From Thioalkalivibrio sp. ALJ16 (GTDB lineage: Bacteria > Pseudomonadota > Gammaproteobacteria > Ectothiorhodospirales > Ectothiorhodospiraceae): 64,000 nucleotides of DNA. The stretch lies in contig NZ_KB898040.1 in the NCBI RefSeq assembly GCF_000377345.1, positions 124,001 to 188,000 on the forward strand, given 5' to 3'. The translations under genes and the position numbers were made by a program. A model generated the notes under the pieces. The model did not search any database. It had not been told where the DNA came from and saw only the letters and a list, made by a program, of their open reading frames with translations. Below, piece by piece: positions 7,148 through 18,894 of the stretch (position 1 is the first letter of the stretch; each line of letters starts with the position of its first letter).

Positions 7148-9550
7148 GTGTCGATCGTGATCGGCTTCACGCTGGGATTGCTGGCCACGGCCTGGTGGCT
7201 GCATCGCCTTCCGGAGCCGCTGACGCTGTCCTCCGGCGTCGGGCTCGTGGTTGCCGGTATCGCGTTGATCGCCGTTGCCGGCCGGGCCTTCCGGCGTGCC
7301 TGGGCGGGGCCTGTGCTGGCTATGGTCCTGGGGGCCACTTTGGCCTGGCTGGTGGTCACCGCAGGCGCCAGCCAGTGGCTGCAGCATGTGCTGGGCCCCG
7401 AACTGGCGGGGGAGGAGGTCACAGTACTCGGGACAGTCACCAGCCTGCCGGAGCATGGTGACGAGCGCAGCCGCTTTCGTATCACCGTGGATGCGGTGGA
7501 GGCGGGACCGGAGACTTTCCGTGCCCGAGAGCTGCTCGTCGCGGCCTACCCCGGGCGTCCGGAGGTGGGGGCGGGCGACTACGGCCGCATGACCCTGCGT
7601 CTGCGGCCCGCGGCCGGTCCGTCGAATCCGGGCGGGTTTGATCGCGCCGGGTGGTATTACCGCGAGGGCCTGCACGGATCCGCCACCCTGCAGGCGTTCG
7701 AGTTCGTCCCGGGTGCCCGACCGGCAGCTCGCGAGGCCGCGGCGCGTGCGCAGCTGCATCGCAAGCGTGAAGCCCTGCGGACCCGCCTCGAGCGCGCGGC
7801 CCCGGACTTGCGGCACCCGGGGTTGGTCCAGGCATTGATCATCGGCGATCGCCAGGCGATGACGACGCTGGAATGGCAGGCTTTCCTGCGCACTGGAACC
7901 AACCATCTGATGGCCATTTCGGGGCTGCATGTGGGGCTGGTGGCCGGTTTCTCCGCGCTTCTGGCCGGGTGGCTGTGGGTGTGGCTCCCAATGGTTCAGT
8001 CGCTCGCGCGGAAGGCGGCCGTGATGGGTCTGGTGGGGCTGGCCGGCGCCGCACTCTATGCCGCACTGGCCGGTTTCAGTATTCCGACCCAGCGGGCGTT
8101 GATCATGCTGGCCGCGTTTATGGTGGCCATCTGGTGGCGGCGCGGCCCGGTGGCCTGGCGCGGACTGATGCTGGCCGCCGTCGCTGTCGTGCTGTGGCAG
8201 CCAGCCAGCGTGCTGGCACCGGGGTTCTGGTTCTCGTTTGGCGCGGTGGCGGTGATCCTGCTTCTGCTGCACGGACGCGGCGCCAAGCCGGGCTGGCGCG
8301 AGGCCGGTGCGGTCCAGGTGATGCTGGCCCTGGCGATGCTGCCGTTGAGCCTGGCCTGGTTTCAACTGGGATCCTGGGTGGCGCCGGTCGCCAATCTGCT
8401 TGCGGTGCCGGTGATCAGCCTGCTGGTGCTGCCCTTGCTGTTGGTGGGTGCGGGAATGGCGGTCCTGTGGGCCCCGCTCGGACGACCGTTCCTGCATGCG
8501 GGCGACGAGTTGCTGGCGATTCTGGTGCGCATCCTGATGGAGCTGGCGCGGATTCCGGTCCTGGTGGACGAGCGCCAGGTCCCGGTGGCGGCCAGTGTGC
8601 TGGGAGGCGTTGCGGTGCTGCTGGCCCTGCAGCCGCGTCTACGCAGTGCACTTCCCTGGCTGCTGCTGGCCGGACTGGCCCTGGTGTTGCCGTTGCGGCC
8701 CGGGATCGAGTACGGGGCGGTGCGGATGCACCTTCTGGACGTTGGGAATGGCCAGTCGGTAGTTGTGCAGACCCGACATCACACCCTGCTGTACGACGCC
8801 GGTTTCGGGCGTGAGGGTGGTTACAGCGCGGGCGAGCAGGTGGTGGCGCCGACGCTGCGCCGGCTCGGGGTGCGCTCGATTGACCGCATGCTGTTGAGCC
8901 ACGAGCACGCCGCGCATGCGGGCGGCGCGCCGGGGGTGCAAGCGGCATTGCCGGTGGATGAGGTTCTGCGCCGGCGCCCGCAGCACCCCGGGGAACGGGC
9001 CTGCCGCGCGGGCCAGGCCTGGGAGTGGGACGGCGTGCGCTTCGAGGTGCTCCACCCGCCCTCCGGCTGGGACGACACCGCCGCCGCCTCCTGTGTACTG
9101 GCGGTGACCTCGCACGCCGGTGTGCGGCTGTTGCTGACCGGCGGCCTGAGCGGGCTTGGCGAGGCGGTATTCATGCGCGGGCCGTCCGCGCAGCGTCAGG
9201 CGGATGTCCTGGTACTTCCGCGCGGGGCCGGTATGTCGAGTCTTTCCCGCGGCTGGCTGGAGGACGCTCCACCGACACTGGCATGGGCGAGCACGGATAC
9301 GGCCGGTCGTGGCCTCGATGTGGCCGTGCGCGAGCGCCTGGCACGGGCCTGTGTGCCTCTGCAGGAGACAGGCATAGCCGGGGCGCTACGCCTGGATGCG
9401 CGGCAGACGCTGAAGGTCGGCCCGGGGTTTCGGGCCAGCACGCCCCGGCTTTGGCGCCCGGCACCGGCCGATGCCCCGAACCCGCCGCATGCTTGTAGGC
9501 AGGACGGCGGGCTTCCCCGCCCGCAAGCACCGGAAGCCGGACCGACTTGA
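7148..9550 (+). CDS. comEC: ComEC/Rec2-family DNA uptake channel with degenerate hydrolase domain
   Basis: ComEC carries single-stranded DNA across the inner membrane during natural transformation. From the GTG at 7148 it is about 800 residues; the start is uncertain because a frame is open upstream and no clear ribosome site is seen. Domain order is normal: N-terminal helices, a soluble DUF4131-like region, the competence membrane domain around residue 250 (FLRTGTNHLMAISGLHVGLV) to about 520, and a C-terminal metallo-beta-lactamase-like domain. That last domain lacks its usual metal ligands: SHEHAAH where SHxDxDH is expected (about 584-590), LLTGG for LLTGD (about 662-666), LPRGAG for the HHGS box (about 690-695), and GNGQS for GQGDS. 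Uptake may persist while any nuclease activity of this domain is probably lost. Confidence 0.88.
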   Translation: MSIVIGFTLGLLATAWWLHRLPEPLTLSSGVGLVVAGIALIAVAGRAFRRAWAGPVLAMVLGATLAWLVVTAGASQWLQHVLGPELAGEEVTVLGTVTSLPEHGDERSRFRITVDAVEAGPETFRARELLVAAYPGRPEVGAGDYGRMTLRLRPAAGPSNPGGFDRAGWYYREGLHGSATLQAFEFVPGARPAAREAAARAQLHRKREALRTRLERAAPDLRHPGLVQALIIGDRQAMTTLEWQAFLRTGTNHLMAISGLHVGLVAGFSALLAGWLWVWLPMVQSLARKAAVMGLVGLAGAALYAALAGFSIPTQRALIMLAAFMVAIWWRRGPVAWRGLMLAAVAVVLWQPASVLAPGFWFSFGAVAVILLLLHGRGAKPGWREAGAVQVMLALAMLPLSLAWFQLGSWVAPVANLLAVPVISLLVLPLLLVGAGMAVLWAPLGRPFLHAGDELLAILVRILMELARIPVLVDERQVPVAASVLGGVAVLLALQPRLRSALPWLLLAGLALVLPLRPGIEYGAVRMHLLDVGNGQSVVVQTRHHTLLYDAGFGREGGYSAGEQVVAPTLRRLGVRSIDRMLLSHEHAAHAGGAPGVQAALPVDEVLRRRPQHPGERACRAGQAWEWDGVRFEVLHPPSGWDDTAAASCVLAVTSHAGVRLLLTGGLSGLGEAVFMRGPSAQRQADVLVLPRGAGMSSLSRGWLEDAPPTLAWASTDTAGRGLDVAVRERLARACVPLQETGIAGALRLDARQTLKVGPGFRASTPRLWRPAPADAPNPPHACRQDGGLPRPQAPEAGPT

Positions 9551-9585
9551 AAGGGGCCCGCTGCGCGGGCATATGCATTCATCGC

Positions 9586-9591
9586 TAGAAT
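9586..9591 (+). promoter_or_regulatory. Candidate -10 box placing the start site at the mtnA ATG
   Basis: TAGAAT ends seven bases before the A of the mtnA ATG, so transcription would begin at or next to the start codon. No Shine-Dalgarno-like sequence is visible before this ATG. A leaderless mtnA message is therefore possible, but no -35 box is evident and the hexamer could be chance. Confidence 0.3.
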
Positions 9592-9597
9592 AGCCGG

Positions 9598-10665
9598 ATG
9601 CGCCAGGAACACTCCGATACCATCCGTCCGATCCATTTTGCCGAGGGCCGTCTGCAGTTGCTGGATCAGCGGCGGTTGCCGCAGGAGACCCTGTGGCACT
9701 CCTATGACGCCGCCCCGGCGGTGGCGGAGGCGATTCGGGCGATGGTCGTTCGTGGGGCGCCGGCCATCGGAATCACGGTCGGATTTGGGGTCGTGCTGGC
9801 CTGCCAGAACGCACTGGGGCAGGCGGACTGGCGCGAACGCGTCGCGGCGGATATCGAAACCCTGCGGGCCGCGCGGCCGACCGCGGTCAATCTGTTCTGG
9901 GCCCTGGATCGCATGGAGGCAGTGGTATCGGGGTGTGCTGATGCCGAGACCGCCCTGGCGGCCGCGGGGCAACACGCACGCGAGATGCTGGCGACGGATA
10001 TTGCCGGCAATCGCCAGCTCGGCGCCCTGGGCGCGGCGCTGATCCCCCCGGGCAGTGGCGTACTGACGCACTGCAACACCGGTTCGCTGGCAACCGGCGG
10101 GTACGGCACCGCGCTCGGCGTGATCCGGGCGGCCTGGGACGCGGGTCGTATTGGCGAGGTGTTCGCGGATGAAACCCGGCCCTGGCTGCAGGGGAGCCGG
10201 CTTACCGCGTGGGAGCTGGTCCACGACGGCATCCCGGTGCAGTTGCTGTGCGAGGGGGCCGCGGCCAGCCTGATGCGGTCCGGGCGGGTAGGCTGGGTGA
10301 TTGTCGGGGCCGACCGGATCGCGGCGAACGGGGATACCGCCAACAAGGTCGGGACCTATGGTCTGGCGTTGTTGGCGCGTGCGCACGGGGTGCGCTTCAT
10401 GGTGGCCGCGCCGGTCGCCACCATCGACTTCGCGATGGAGGATGGCGCGGGCATCCCCATCGAGCAGCGAGGCGAGGACGAGGTGCTGCAGCTGGGGGGC
10501 ACCCGGGTGGCGGCCGAAGGGGCGCGTGCCTTCAACCCGGCCTTTGACGTTACCCCGGCGGATCTGATCGACGCGATCGTGACCGAGCGGGGCGTCATCG
10601 AGTCGCCGACGCGGGAACGGCTCGCGGCGCTGCGCGAGGCGCCATCCTCGCCCTCATCGAGCTGA
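9598..10665 (+). CDS. mtnA: S-methyl-5-thioribose-1-phosphate isomerase
   Basis: A 355-residue aldose-ketose isomerase of the eIF2B-like fold that converts methylthioribose-1-phosphate to methylthioribulose-1-phosphate in recycling of the polyamine by-product methylthioadenosine. The substrate loop VVRGAPAIGI (about 50-59), the catalytic Cys159 in GVLTHCNTGSLATGGYGTAL and the catalytic Asp239 in VGADRIAANGDTANKVGTY are present. Family length is normal. It stands alone between comEC and gyrA, but the window also holds a methylthioinosine-type phosphorylase (36.9 kb) and a FucA-type aldolase (28.8 kb) that may act before and after it. Confidence 0.95.
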   Translation: MRQEHSDTIRPIHFAEGRLQLLDQRRLPQETLWHSYDAAPAVAEAIRAMVVRGAPAIGITVGFGVVLACQNALGQADWRERVAADIETLRAARPTAVNLFWALDRMEAVVSGCADAETALAAAGQHAREMLATDIAGNRQLGALGAALIPPGSGVLTHCNTGSLATGGYGTALGVIRAAWDAGRIGEVFADETRPWLQGSRLTAWELVHDGIPVQLLCEGAAASLMRSGRVGWVIVGADRIAANGDTANKVGTYGLALLARAHGVRFMVAAPVATIDFAMEDGAGIPIEQRGEDEVLQLGGTRVAAEGARAFNPAFDVTPADLIDAIVTERGVIESPTRERLAALREAPSSPSSS

Positions 10666-10679
10666 CAGCGGGCCAAACC

Positions 10680-10695
10680 CGGGGTCGAAGCCCCG
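10680..10695 (+). terminator. Small hairpin after mtnA
   Basis: A GGGG-rich stem with a six-base loop begins 15 bases after the mtnA stop (CGGGG, TCGAAG, CCCCG). No U-run follows, so termination is uncertain. Confidence 0.3.
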
Positions 10696-10763
10696 CGCGT
10701 GCGTCTGAGAGCCTCGGAGAACCGTTTTAAGGGCCGAAATGCGCACCCCACTGGTTACCCCTG

Positions 10764-10772
10764 TGGTATGAT
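10764..10772 (+). promoter_or_regulatory. Extended -10 promoter candidate for gyrA
   Basis: TGGTATGAT combines an extended -10 TG with the near-consensus hexamer TATGAT, 34 bases before the gyrA ATG. A convincing -35 is absent, which is common for extended -10 promoters. It would drive gyrA and, by read-through, the serC-serA-pheA genes that follow without gaps. Confidence 0.5.
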
Positions 10773-10806
10773 CGCGAGCTTGTTCAGACGGACGGCGTAA
10801 CCCTCG

Positions 10807-13418
<2,612 letters not shown>

Positions 13419-13422
<4 letters not shown>

Positions 13423-14498
13423 ACAGAGTGATGAACTTCAGCGCCGGGCCGGCCGCCCTGCCGCAGGCGGTGCTGGAACGCGCCAGGGACGAGTTGCTGG
13501 ACTTCCGTGGTTCCGGCATGTCCGTGATGGAGATGAGTCACCGCGGCAAACCGTTCATGGCCGTGGCCGAGAAAGCGGAGCAGGATCTGCGCACGCTGCT
13601 GGCGATCCCGGACAACTACTCGGTCCTGTTTCTGCAGGGTGGAGCCACCGGGCAGTTTGCCGCCATTCCGCTGAATCTGGGCGGTGGCCGCGGCATGGAC
13701 TACGTCGATACCGGGGCCTGGTCCGGCAAGGCGATCAAGGAAGCGCAGCAATATGGCTCGGTTAATATCGTCGCCAGTTCGCAGTCCAGCGGGTATGCCT
13801 CCATCCCGGAGCATGCCGGCTGGAACCTGGACCCGGACGCCGCCTACGTGCATTACACCCCCAACGAGACGATCGGAGGGGTGGAGTTTCACGACATCCC
13901 GGAGGTGGGTGATGTGCCACTGGTCGCGGATATGTCCTCAACCATCCTCTCGCGCCCGATCGATGTCTCCCGTTTCGGTGTGATCTATGCCGGTGCGCAG
14001 AAAAACATCGGGCCGGCCGGGCTGACGCTGGTCATTGTGCGCAACGACCTCCTGGAACGGGAAAAGGGCCCGGTCCCGGCGGTGTTCGACTGGGCACTAC
14101 AAGCCAAGAACGACTCCATGTACAACACGCCGCCGACCTTCGGCTGGTATCTGGCGGGGCTGGTGTTCGAGTGGCTGCTGGAGCAGGGCGGGCTGAAGGC
14201 GATGGCCGAAATCAACCAGCGCAAGGCCGGCAAGCTGTACGAATTCATCGACAACTCGGCGTTCTACCGCAATCCGGTGGAGCCGTCGGCGCGCTCCTGG
14301 ATGAATGTGCCGTTCATCCTGGCGGACGATTCCCTGGACGGGACCTTCCTGAATGAGGCGGATGCGGCCGGTCTGTCCTCGCTCAAGGGGCATCGCTCCG
14401 TGGGCGGTATGCGCGCCAGCATCTACAACGCGGTTCCCGAGAGCGCGGTGGATGCGCTGATCGAGTTCATGGCGGATTTCGAGAACCGCCACGCCTGA
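13419..14498 (+). CDS. serC: Phosphoserine aminotransferase
   Basis: A 359-residue class V PLP aminotransferase that makes 3-phosphoserine from 3-phosphohydroxypyruvate and glutamate; it also serves pyridoxal phosphate synthesis. It starts [19 protein letters not shown], the family N-terminus, and has GGATGQF for phosphate contact and the PLP lysine Lys195 in [14 protein letters not shown]. The C-terminus carries [18 protein letters not shown]. The start is overlapped by gyrA by four bases, and serA begins 38 bases downstream, so two consecutive steps of serine synthesis are adjacent. Confidence 0.97.
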
Positions 14499-14536
14499 GC
14501 GTGTCTCCTTGGGGTAACCGATCACGGAGGGCCCGG

Positions 14537-15700
14537 ATGTACCGCATACAGACCTACAACAACATCGCACTGCGCGGGCTGGAGCGCTTTCCGCGCGAGC
14601 GCTACGAGGTTGCATCCGACATTAACCAGCCGGATGCCCTGATGCTGCGGTCCTTCGACCTGCATTCGGTCGAGATCCCGGGCTCCGTGCTGGCCGTGGG
14701 GCGAGCCGGGAGTGGCGTGAACAACATCCCAGTGGCGGCTCTTTCGGAAAGCGGGGTCGCGGTATTCAATGCCCCGGGAGCCAATGCGAATGCGGTCAAG
14801 GAACTGGTGATCGCCGGCCTGCTGCTGGCGGCCCGCAACCTGCTTCCCGCGGCCGGCTACGTTCAGGAACTCGACCCATCGAAAGAGGACTTCATGTCCG
14901 CGGTGGAACAGGGCAAGAAGAAATTTACCGGTTTCGAGCTGCCCGGGCGTCGTCTGGCGGTGCTGGGGCTGGGGGCGATCGGGGTCGGGGTTGCCAATGC
15001 CGCGCGGGCTCTGGGCATGCAGGTCGTCGGGTTCGATCCCAAGGTTACGGTGGAGAATGCCTGGCGCCTGGATTCCGGCATCGAGCGCGCGCGCTCGGTG
15101 GAGGCGGCGATGGAGGGGGCCGATGCGGTCACGGTGCATGTTCCGCTGACCGAAAACACGGCCGGGCTGGTCAATGCCCGCAACCTTGCCGGGATGAATC
15201 CCGGGGCGATGGTGCTGAACCTGGCCCGCGAGGGCGTGGTCGACGACGACGCGGTGCGGGAAGGTCTCGACAGCCAACGCCTGCATGCCTACATCACGGA
15301 CTTCCCGGTGCGCGGCATGGTGGGGCACCCGCGGGTGATCACCCTGCCGCATCTGGGCGCCTCGACCACCGAGTCGGAGGAAAACTGCGCCGTGATGATC
15401 GCTGACCAGCTCCGTGATTATCTGGAGAACGGGAACGTGGTCAACTCGGTGAACCTGCCGACCCTGGTGCTCGATCGCAAGGGGGATACCCGCATCGCGA
15501 TCGTCAACCGCAACCTGCCGGACCGGGTGGGGCGGATCTCGCACACCCTGGGTGAATCCAATATCAATATCCTGCATCTGATGAACGATTCGCGCGGCGA
15601 TCTCGCCTACACCCTGCTCGATGTGGACGGCCACCCGGACCAGGCCACGCTGGATTCGCTGCACGCAATCGACGGCGTGCTGCGAGCACGGGTGCTGTAG
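14537..15700 (+). CDS. serA: D-3-phosphoglycerate dehydrogenase (short ACT-containing form)
   Basis: This 387-residue enzyme catalyses the first step of serine synthesis. The start at 14537 follows GGAGG by six bases and gives MYRIQTYNNIALRGLERF. A substrate domain flanks a Rossmann domain with GLGAIGVGVANAARALGM (about 145-163); catalytic residues are Arg in NLAREGVV, Glu in the following loop and His in PHLGASTTESEENC. A C-terminal ACT domain (about 315-387) begins NRNLPDRVGRISHTLGE and probably gives serine feedback control. It lacks the long intervening domain of the large PGDH type. Its insertion between serC and pheA is a variation on the usual supra-operon. Confidence 0.93.
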   Translation: MYRIQTYNNIALRGLERFPRERYEVASDINQPDALMLRSFDLHSVEIPGSVLAVGRAGSGVNNIPVAALSESGVAVFNAPGANANAVKELVIAGLLLAARNLLPAAGYVQELDPSKEDFMSAVEQGKKKFTGFELPGRRLAVLGLGAIGVGVANAARALGMQVVGFDPKVTVENAWRLDSGIERARSVEAAMEGADAVTVHVPLTENTAGLVNARNLAGMNPGAMVLNLAREGVVDDDAVREGLDSQRLHAYITDFPVRGMVGHPRVITLPHLGASTTESEENCAVMIADQLRDYLENGNVVNSVNLPTLVLDRKGDTRIAIVNRNLPDRVGRISHTLGESNINILHLMNDSRGDLAYTLLDVDGHPDQATLDSLHAIDGVLRARVL

Positions 15701-15703
15701 GTC

Positions 15704-16819
15704 ATGGCCGGGGATCAGCATCCGCAGCGCCCGGCCTCCGAGCTGGAGGACCTGCCGGCCCTGCGCGCGCGCATCGACAGTCTCGACGGCGAGCTGCTGG
15801 GGCTGCTGAGCGAGCGCGCTCGCTGCGCCGAGGCGGTCGCACGAGTGAAGCGTCGCCAGGAAAGCAACCCGGTGTTCTATCGGCCGGAGCGTGAGGCCGA
15901 GATCCTGCGCCGGGTGCGCGAACAGAACCCGGGGCCGCTCTCTGCGGAGGCGGTCACGCGCCTGTTCCGCGAGATCATGTCGGAGTGTCTGGCGCTCGAG
16001 CATCCGCTCAACGTGGCCTACCTGGGCCCGGTCGGGACCTTCACCCACCTGGCGGCCCGCAAGCACTTCGGGCATGCGGTGGAAACCCAGCCGCTGGCAT
16101 CGATCGATGCGGTATTCGGGGCGGTGGAGACTGGACGGGCGCAGTTTGGCGTGGTGCCGATCGAGAACAGCTCCGAGGGCGTGGTCACCCACACCGTCGA
16201 CTGTTTCATGGATTCTGACCTGCTGATCTGCGGGGAGGTGATCACCCCGGTGCACCATCACCTGCTGGCGCAGGCGGAAGACCTGAGTCAGGTCAAACGA
16301 GTACTCGCCCATGCCCAGGCGCTGGCGCAATGCCGCCAGTGGCTGGACAGCGAACTGCCCCATGCCGAGCGTGAGGCGGTGTCCAGCAACGCCCGCGCGG
16401 CCGCGATTGCGGCCGCGGACCCGAACGCTGCGGCGCTGGCCAGCGAGGCGGCGGCGGAACACTACAACGTGCCGGTGCGGGCCCCGCATGTGGAGGACCG
16501 GGCGGATAACACCACACGGTTCCTGATCATCGGTTCCGGGATGACCGAGCCCAGTGGCGCCGACCGCACCTCGATCATGCTGAGCACCGCGAATCGCCCC
16601 GGCTCGCTGTACTCGCTCCTCAAGCCGATCGCGGAGGCGGGCATCAGCCTGACCCGCATCGAATCGCGGCCCTCGCGCTGCACGCCCTGGAACTACGTGT
16701 TCTTCCTGGACCTGGTCGGGCATCAGCAGGATCCGCTGATTCGCGACTGCCTCGATCAGCTGCGGGCGAGCGCCGACACCGTGAAGGTACTGGGGAGTTA
16801 CCCCCAGGCCGCGACCTGA
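15704..16819 (+). CDS. pheA: Bifunctional chorismate mutase / prephenate dehydratase (P-protein)
   Basis: This 371-residue fusion turns chorismate into prephenate and then phenylpyruvate. The AroQ chorismate mutase occupies about residues 15-95 (LRARIDSLDGELLGLLSERA). Prephenate dehydratase follows from about 103 (NVAYLGPVGTFTHLAA), with the NSSEGVVTHTVD region and TRFLIIG. A C-terminal ACT domain starts near 292 (SIMLSTANRPGSLYSLLKPI) and ends with the phenylalanine-binding type motif SRPSRCTPWNYVFFLDL. It starts three bases after serA and is followed by hisC and tyrA. Confidence 0.97.
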   Translation: MAGDQHPQRPASELEDLPALRARIDSLDGELLGLLSERARCAEAVARVKRRQESNPVFYRPEREAEILRRVREQNPGPLSAEAVTRLFREIMSECLALEHPLNVAYLGPVGTFTHLAARKHFGHAVETQPLASIDAVFGAVETGRAQFGVVPIENSSEGVVTHTVDCFMDSDLLICGEVITPVHHHLLAQAEDLSQVKRVLAHAQALAQCRQWLDSELPHAEREAVSSNARAAAIAAADPNAAALASEAAAEHYNVPVRAPHVEDRADNTTRFLIIGSGMTEPSGADRTSIMLSTANRPGSLYSLLKPIAEAGISLTRIESRPSRCTPWNYVFFLDLVGHQQDPLIRDCLDQLRASADTVKVLGSYPQAAT

Positions 16820-16852
16820 CACGACTACCCGAACGCGTCGAGGTTTTTCCTG

Positions 16853-18010
16853 ATGGCAATGAACTCCTCCGTATCCAGTACGGCCGGCCCGGTATTCGAC
16901 CCTGTCGCGCTCGCCGTGGCCGGCGTGCAGGGGCTGAGCCCGTACCAGCCGGGCAAGCCCGTCGCCGCGCTTGAGCGCGAGCTGGGGATTCGCCAGGCGA
17001 TCAAGCTGGCGTCCAACGAGAACCCGCTGGGGCCGTCACCGCTGGCGGTGGAGGCTGGCCGTGCGGCGCTGGCGGAGGCGCATGTCTATCCCGACGGCAA
17101 CGGCTTCGAGCTGAAGGCGCGCCTGGCGCAGCGTCATGGCGTGATGCCGGAACAGATCACGCTGGGCAACGGCTCCAACGAGGTGCTGGAGCTGATCGCG
17201 CGCACCTGGCTGGCACCGGGCCGGGCGGCGGTGTTTTCGGCGCATGCCTTTGCGGTGTATCCGCTGGTCACGCAGGCGGTGGATGCCGAGGCGCGGGTGG
17301 TGCCCGCGCTGCCGGCGAGTCACCCGGCGCAGCCCTATGGCCACGACCTCGAGGCGATGCAGGCCCGGGTGGATCAGGATGTCCGTGTGGTGTTCGTGGC
17401 GAACCCCAATAATCCGACCGGCACCTGGGTGGATGCAACGGCGCTCGAGGGCTTTGTGGCGGCGATGCCTGAGACGACGCTGGTGGTGGTGGACGAGGCC
17501 TACTTCGAATACGTCGAGGCGGCGGGGTACCCGGATTGCACGCAGTGGCTGGATCGCTATCCCAACCTGATCGTGACCCGAACCTTCTCCAAGATCCAGG
17601 GCCTGGCCGGGCTGCGCCTGGGCTATGCGGTCAGCTCCGTTGCGGTCGCGGACCTGCTGAACCGGGTCCGGCAGCCGTTCAACGTGAACGCGGTGGCCCA
17701 GGCCGCGGGCCTCGCCGCGCTGGACGATCGCGCGCATGTGGAAAAGTCGGTCGCGATCAACCGCGAGGGCTTGCAGCAGGTGGATGCCGCACTGCGGGAG
17801 ATGGGTCTGCGGGTCATCCCGTCGGTGGGCAACTTCATCACCTTCGACACCGGCCGCGAGGCGGGCGCCGTGTACGAGGCGCTGTTGCGGGATGGCGTGA
17901 TCACGCGGCCGGTCGAGAATTACGGTCTGCCGGGGCACCTGCGCGTGACCGTGTCGACCCGGGAAGACAATGACCGCTTTCTGGTTGCGCTGAAAAAGGC
18001 CCTGGCGTGA
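16853..18010 (+). CDS. hisC: Histidinol-phosphate/aromatic aminotransferase
   Basis: A 385-residue class I/II PLP aminotransferase of the HisC family. Landmarks are KLASNENPLGPSPLAV, NPNNPTGTW, VVDEAYFEYV and the PLP lysine in TRTFSKIQGLAGLRLGY. In this operon, between pheA and tyrA, the enzyme probably also transaminates phenylpyruvate or arogenate-route intermediates, as proposed for the hisC copy in the pseudomonad aromatic supra-operon; whether it also serves histidine synthesis cannot be told here. Two ATG codons six bases apart (16853 and 16859) could start it. The stop overlaps the GTG start of tyrA by four bases. Confidence 0.93.
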   Translation: MAMNSSVSSTAGPVFDPVALAVAGVQGLSPYQPGKPVAALERELGIRQAIKLASNENPLGPSPLAVEAGRAALAEAHVYPDGNGFELKARLAQRHGVMPEQITLGNGSNEVLELIARTWLAPGRAAVFSAHAFAVYPLVTQAVDAEARVVPALPASHPAQPYGHDLEAMQARVDQDVRVVFVANPNNPTGTWVDATALEGFVAAMPETTLVVVDEAYFEYVEAAGYPDCTQWLDRYPNLIVTRTFSKIQGLAGLRLGYAVSSVAVADLLNRVRQPFNVNAVAQAAGLAALDDRAHVEKSVAINREGLQQVDAALREMGLRVIPSVGNFITFDTGREAGAVYEALLRDGVITRPVENYGLPGHLRVTVSTREDNDRFLVALKKALA

Positions 18011-18888
18011 TCGAACGACTGGTCATATTCGGGGTGGGCCTGATCGGCGGTTCGCTGGCGCTCGCACTGCGCGAGGCCGGTGCCGTGGGCGAGATCGTGG
18101 GCTGCTCGCGCAATGCCGACAACCTGCGCGAGGCCGAGCGCCTGGGCGTGATCGATCGCTGGACCACGGATGTCGCGGCCGCGGCGGAGGGTGCCGATAT
18201 CGGCGTGCTGGCCGTGCCACTCGGGGCGATGGAGCCGCTGGCACGCGATCTAGCGGGCGTCTGGCCCGCGGGCAGCCCGCTGACGGACGTCGGCAGCAGC
18301 AAGCAGGCCGTTATCGATGCGGTCGGGGCCGGGTTTGGTCGCGTCCCGCGCGAGTTCGTACCGGGGCATCCAATTGCCGGCACCGAAAAAAGCGGCGTGG
18401 GCGCGGCCTTTGCCAGCCTGTTCCGCGACCGCCTGGTGATCCTGACCCCTGCGGATGCGACCAACCCGCTGGCCACCGATCGCGTGGCCGCGATGTGGAA
18501 GGCCACCGGTGCACGGGTGGAGTACATGACACCGGCTCATCATGACCGGGTTCTGGCCGCGACCAGTCACCTGCCGCACGTGCTGGCCTTCACCCTGGTG
18601 GAATCGCTGGCCGGGATGAGCGAGCGTGACGAAATTTTTCACTATGCGGCCGGCGGGTTTCGCGATTTCACCCGCATCGCCTCCAGCGACCCGGTGGTCT
18701 GGCGCGATATCTGTCTGGCGAATCGCGCCGCGATCCTGGAAGTGATCGCGCAGTATCAACGCGACCTGGAGGCCCTCCGGGGCGCGATCGAGCGTGGCGA
18801 TGCCGCCACCATCGAGCAGCAGTTCGAACATGCCAAGGAAACCCGCGATCGCCTCTGCGATCCCGCGGATGCACAACTGGATACCTGA
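18007..18888 (+). CDS. tyrA: Prephenate/arogenate dehydrogenase
   Basis: A 293-residue NAD(P)-dependent dehydrogenase of tyrosine synthesis. The start is GTG, overlapping hisC by four bases (GTGA). The N-terminal Rossmann motif is GVGLIGGSLALALREAG (about 8-24). The domain continues with DVGSSKQAV, the catalytic His in VPGHPIAGTEKSGVGAA, and TPAHHDRVLAATSHLPH. The C-terminal helical domain carries AGGFRDFTRIASSDP. It is the mono-functional TyrA type without a chorismate mutase domain. In Pseudomonas the gene is fused to aroA; here the two are separate, six bases apart. Confidence 0.95.
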   Translation: MIERLVIFGVGLIGGSLALALREAGAVGEIVGCSRNADNLREAERLGVIDRWTTDVAAAAEGADIGVLAVPLGAMEPLARDLAGVWPAGSPLTDVGSSKQAVIDAVGAGFGRVPREFVPGHPIAGTEKSGVGAAFASLFRDRLVILTPADATNPLATDRVAAMWKATGARVEYMTPAHHDRVLAATSHLPHVLAFTLVESLAGMSERDEIFHYAAGGFRDFTRIASSDPVVWRDICLANRAAILEVIAQYQRDLEALRGAIERGDAATIEQQFEHAKETRDRLCDPADAQLDT

Positions 18889-18894
18889 GACACA

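Noticed and set aside
6911-8497. Minus-strand open frame of 528 codons opposite comEC
   Set aside because: Gln/His/Arg-rich antisense shadow with no domain.
14522-16822. Minus-strand open frame opposite serA and pheA
   Set aside because: Antisense shadow covering two clearly real genes.
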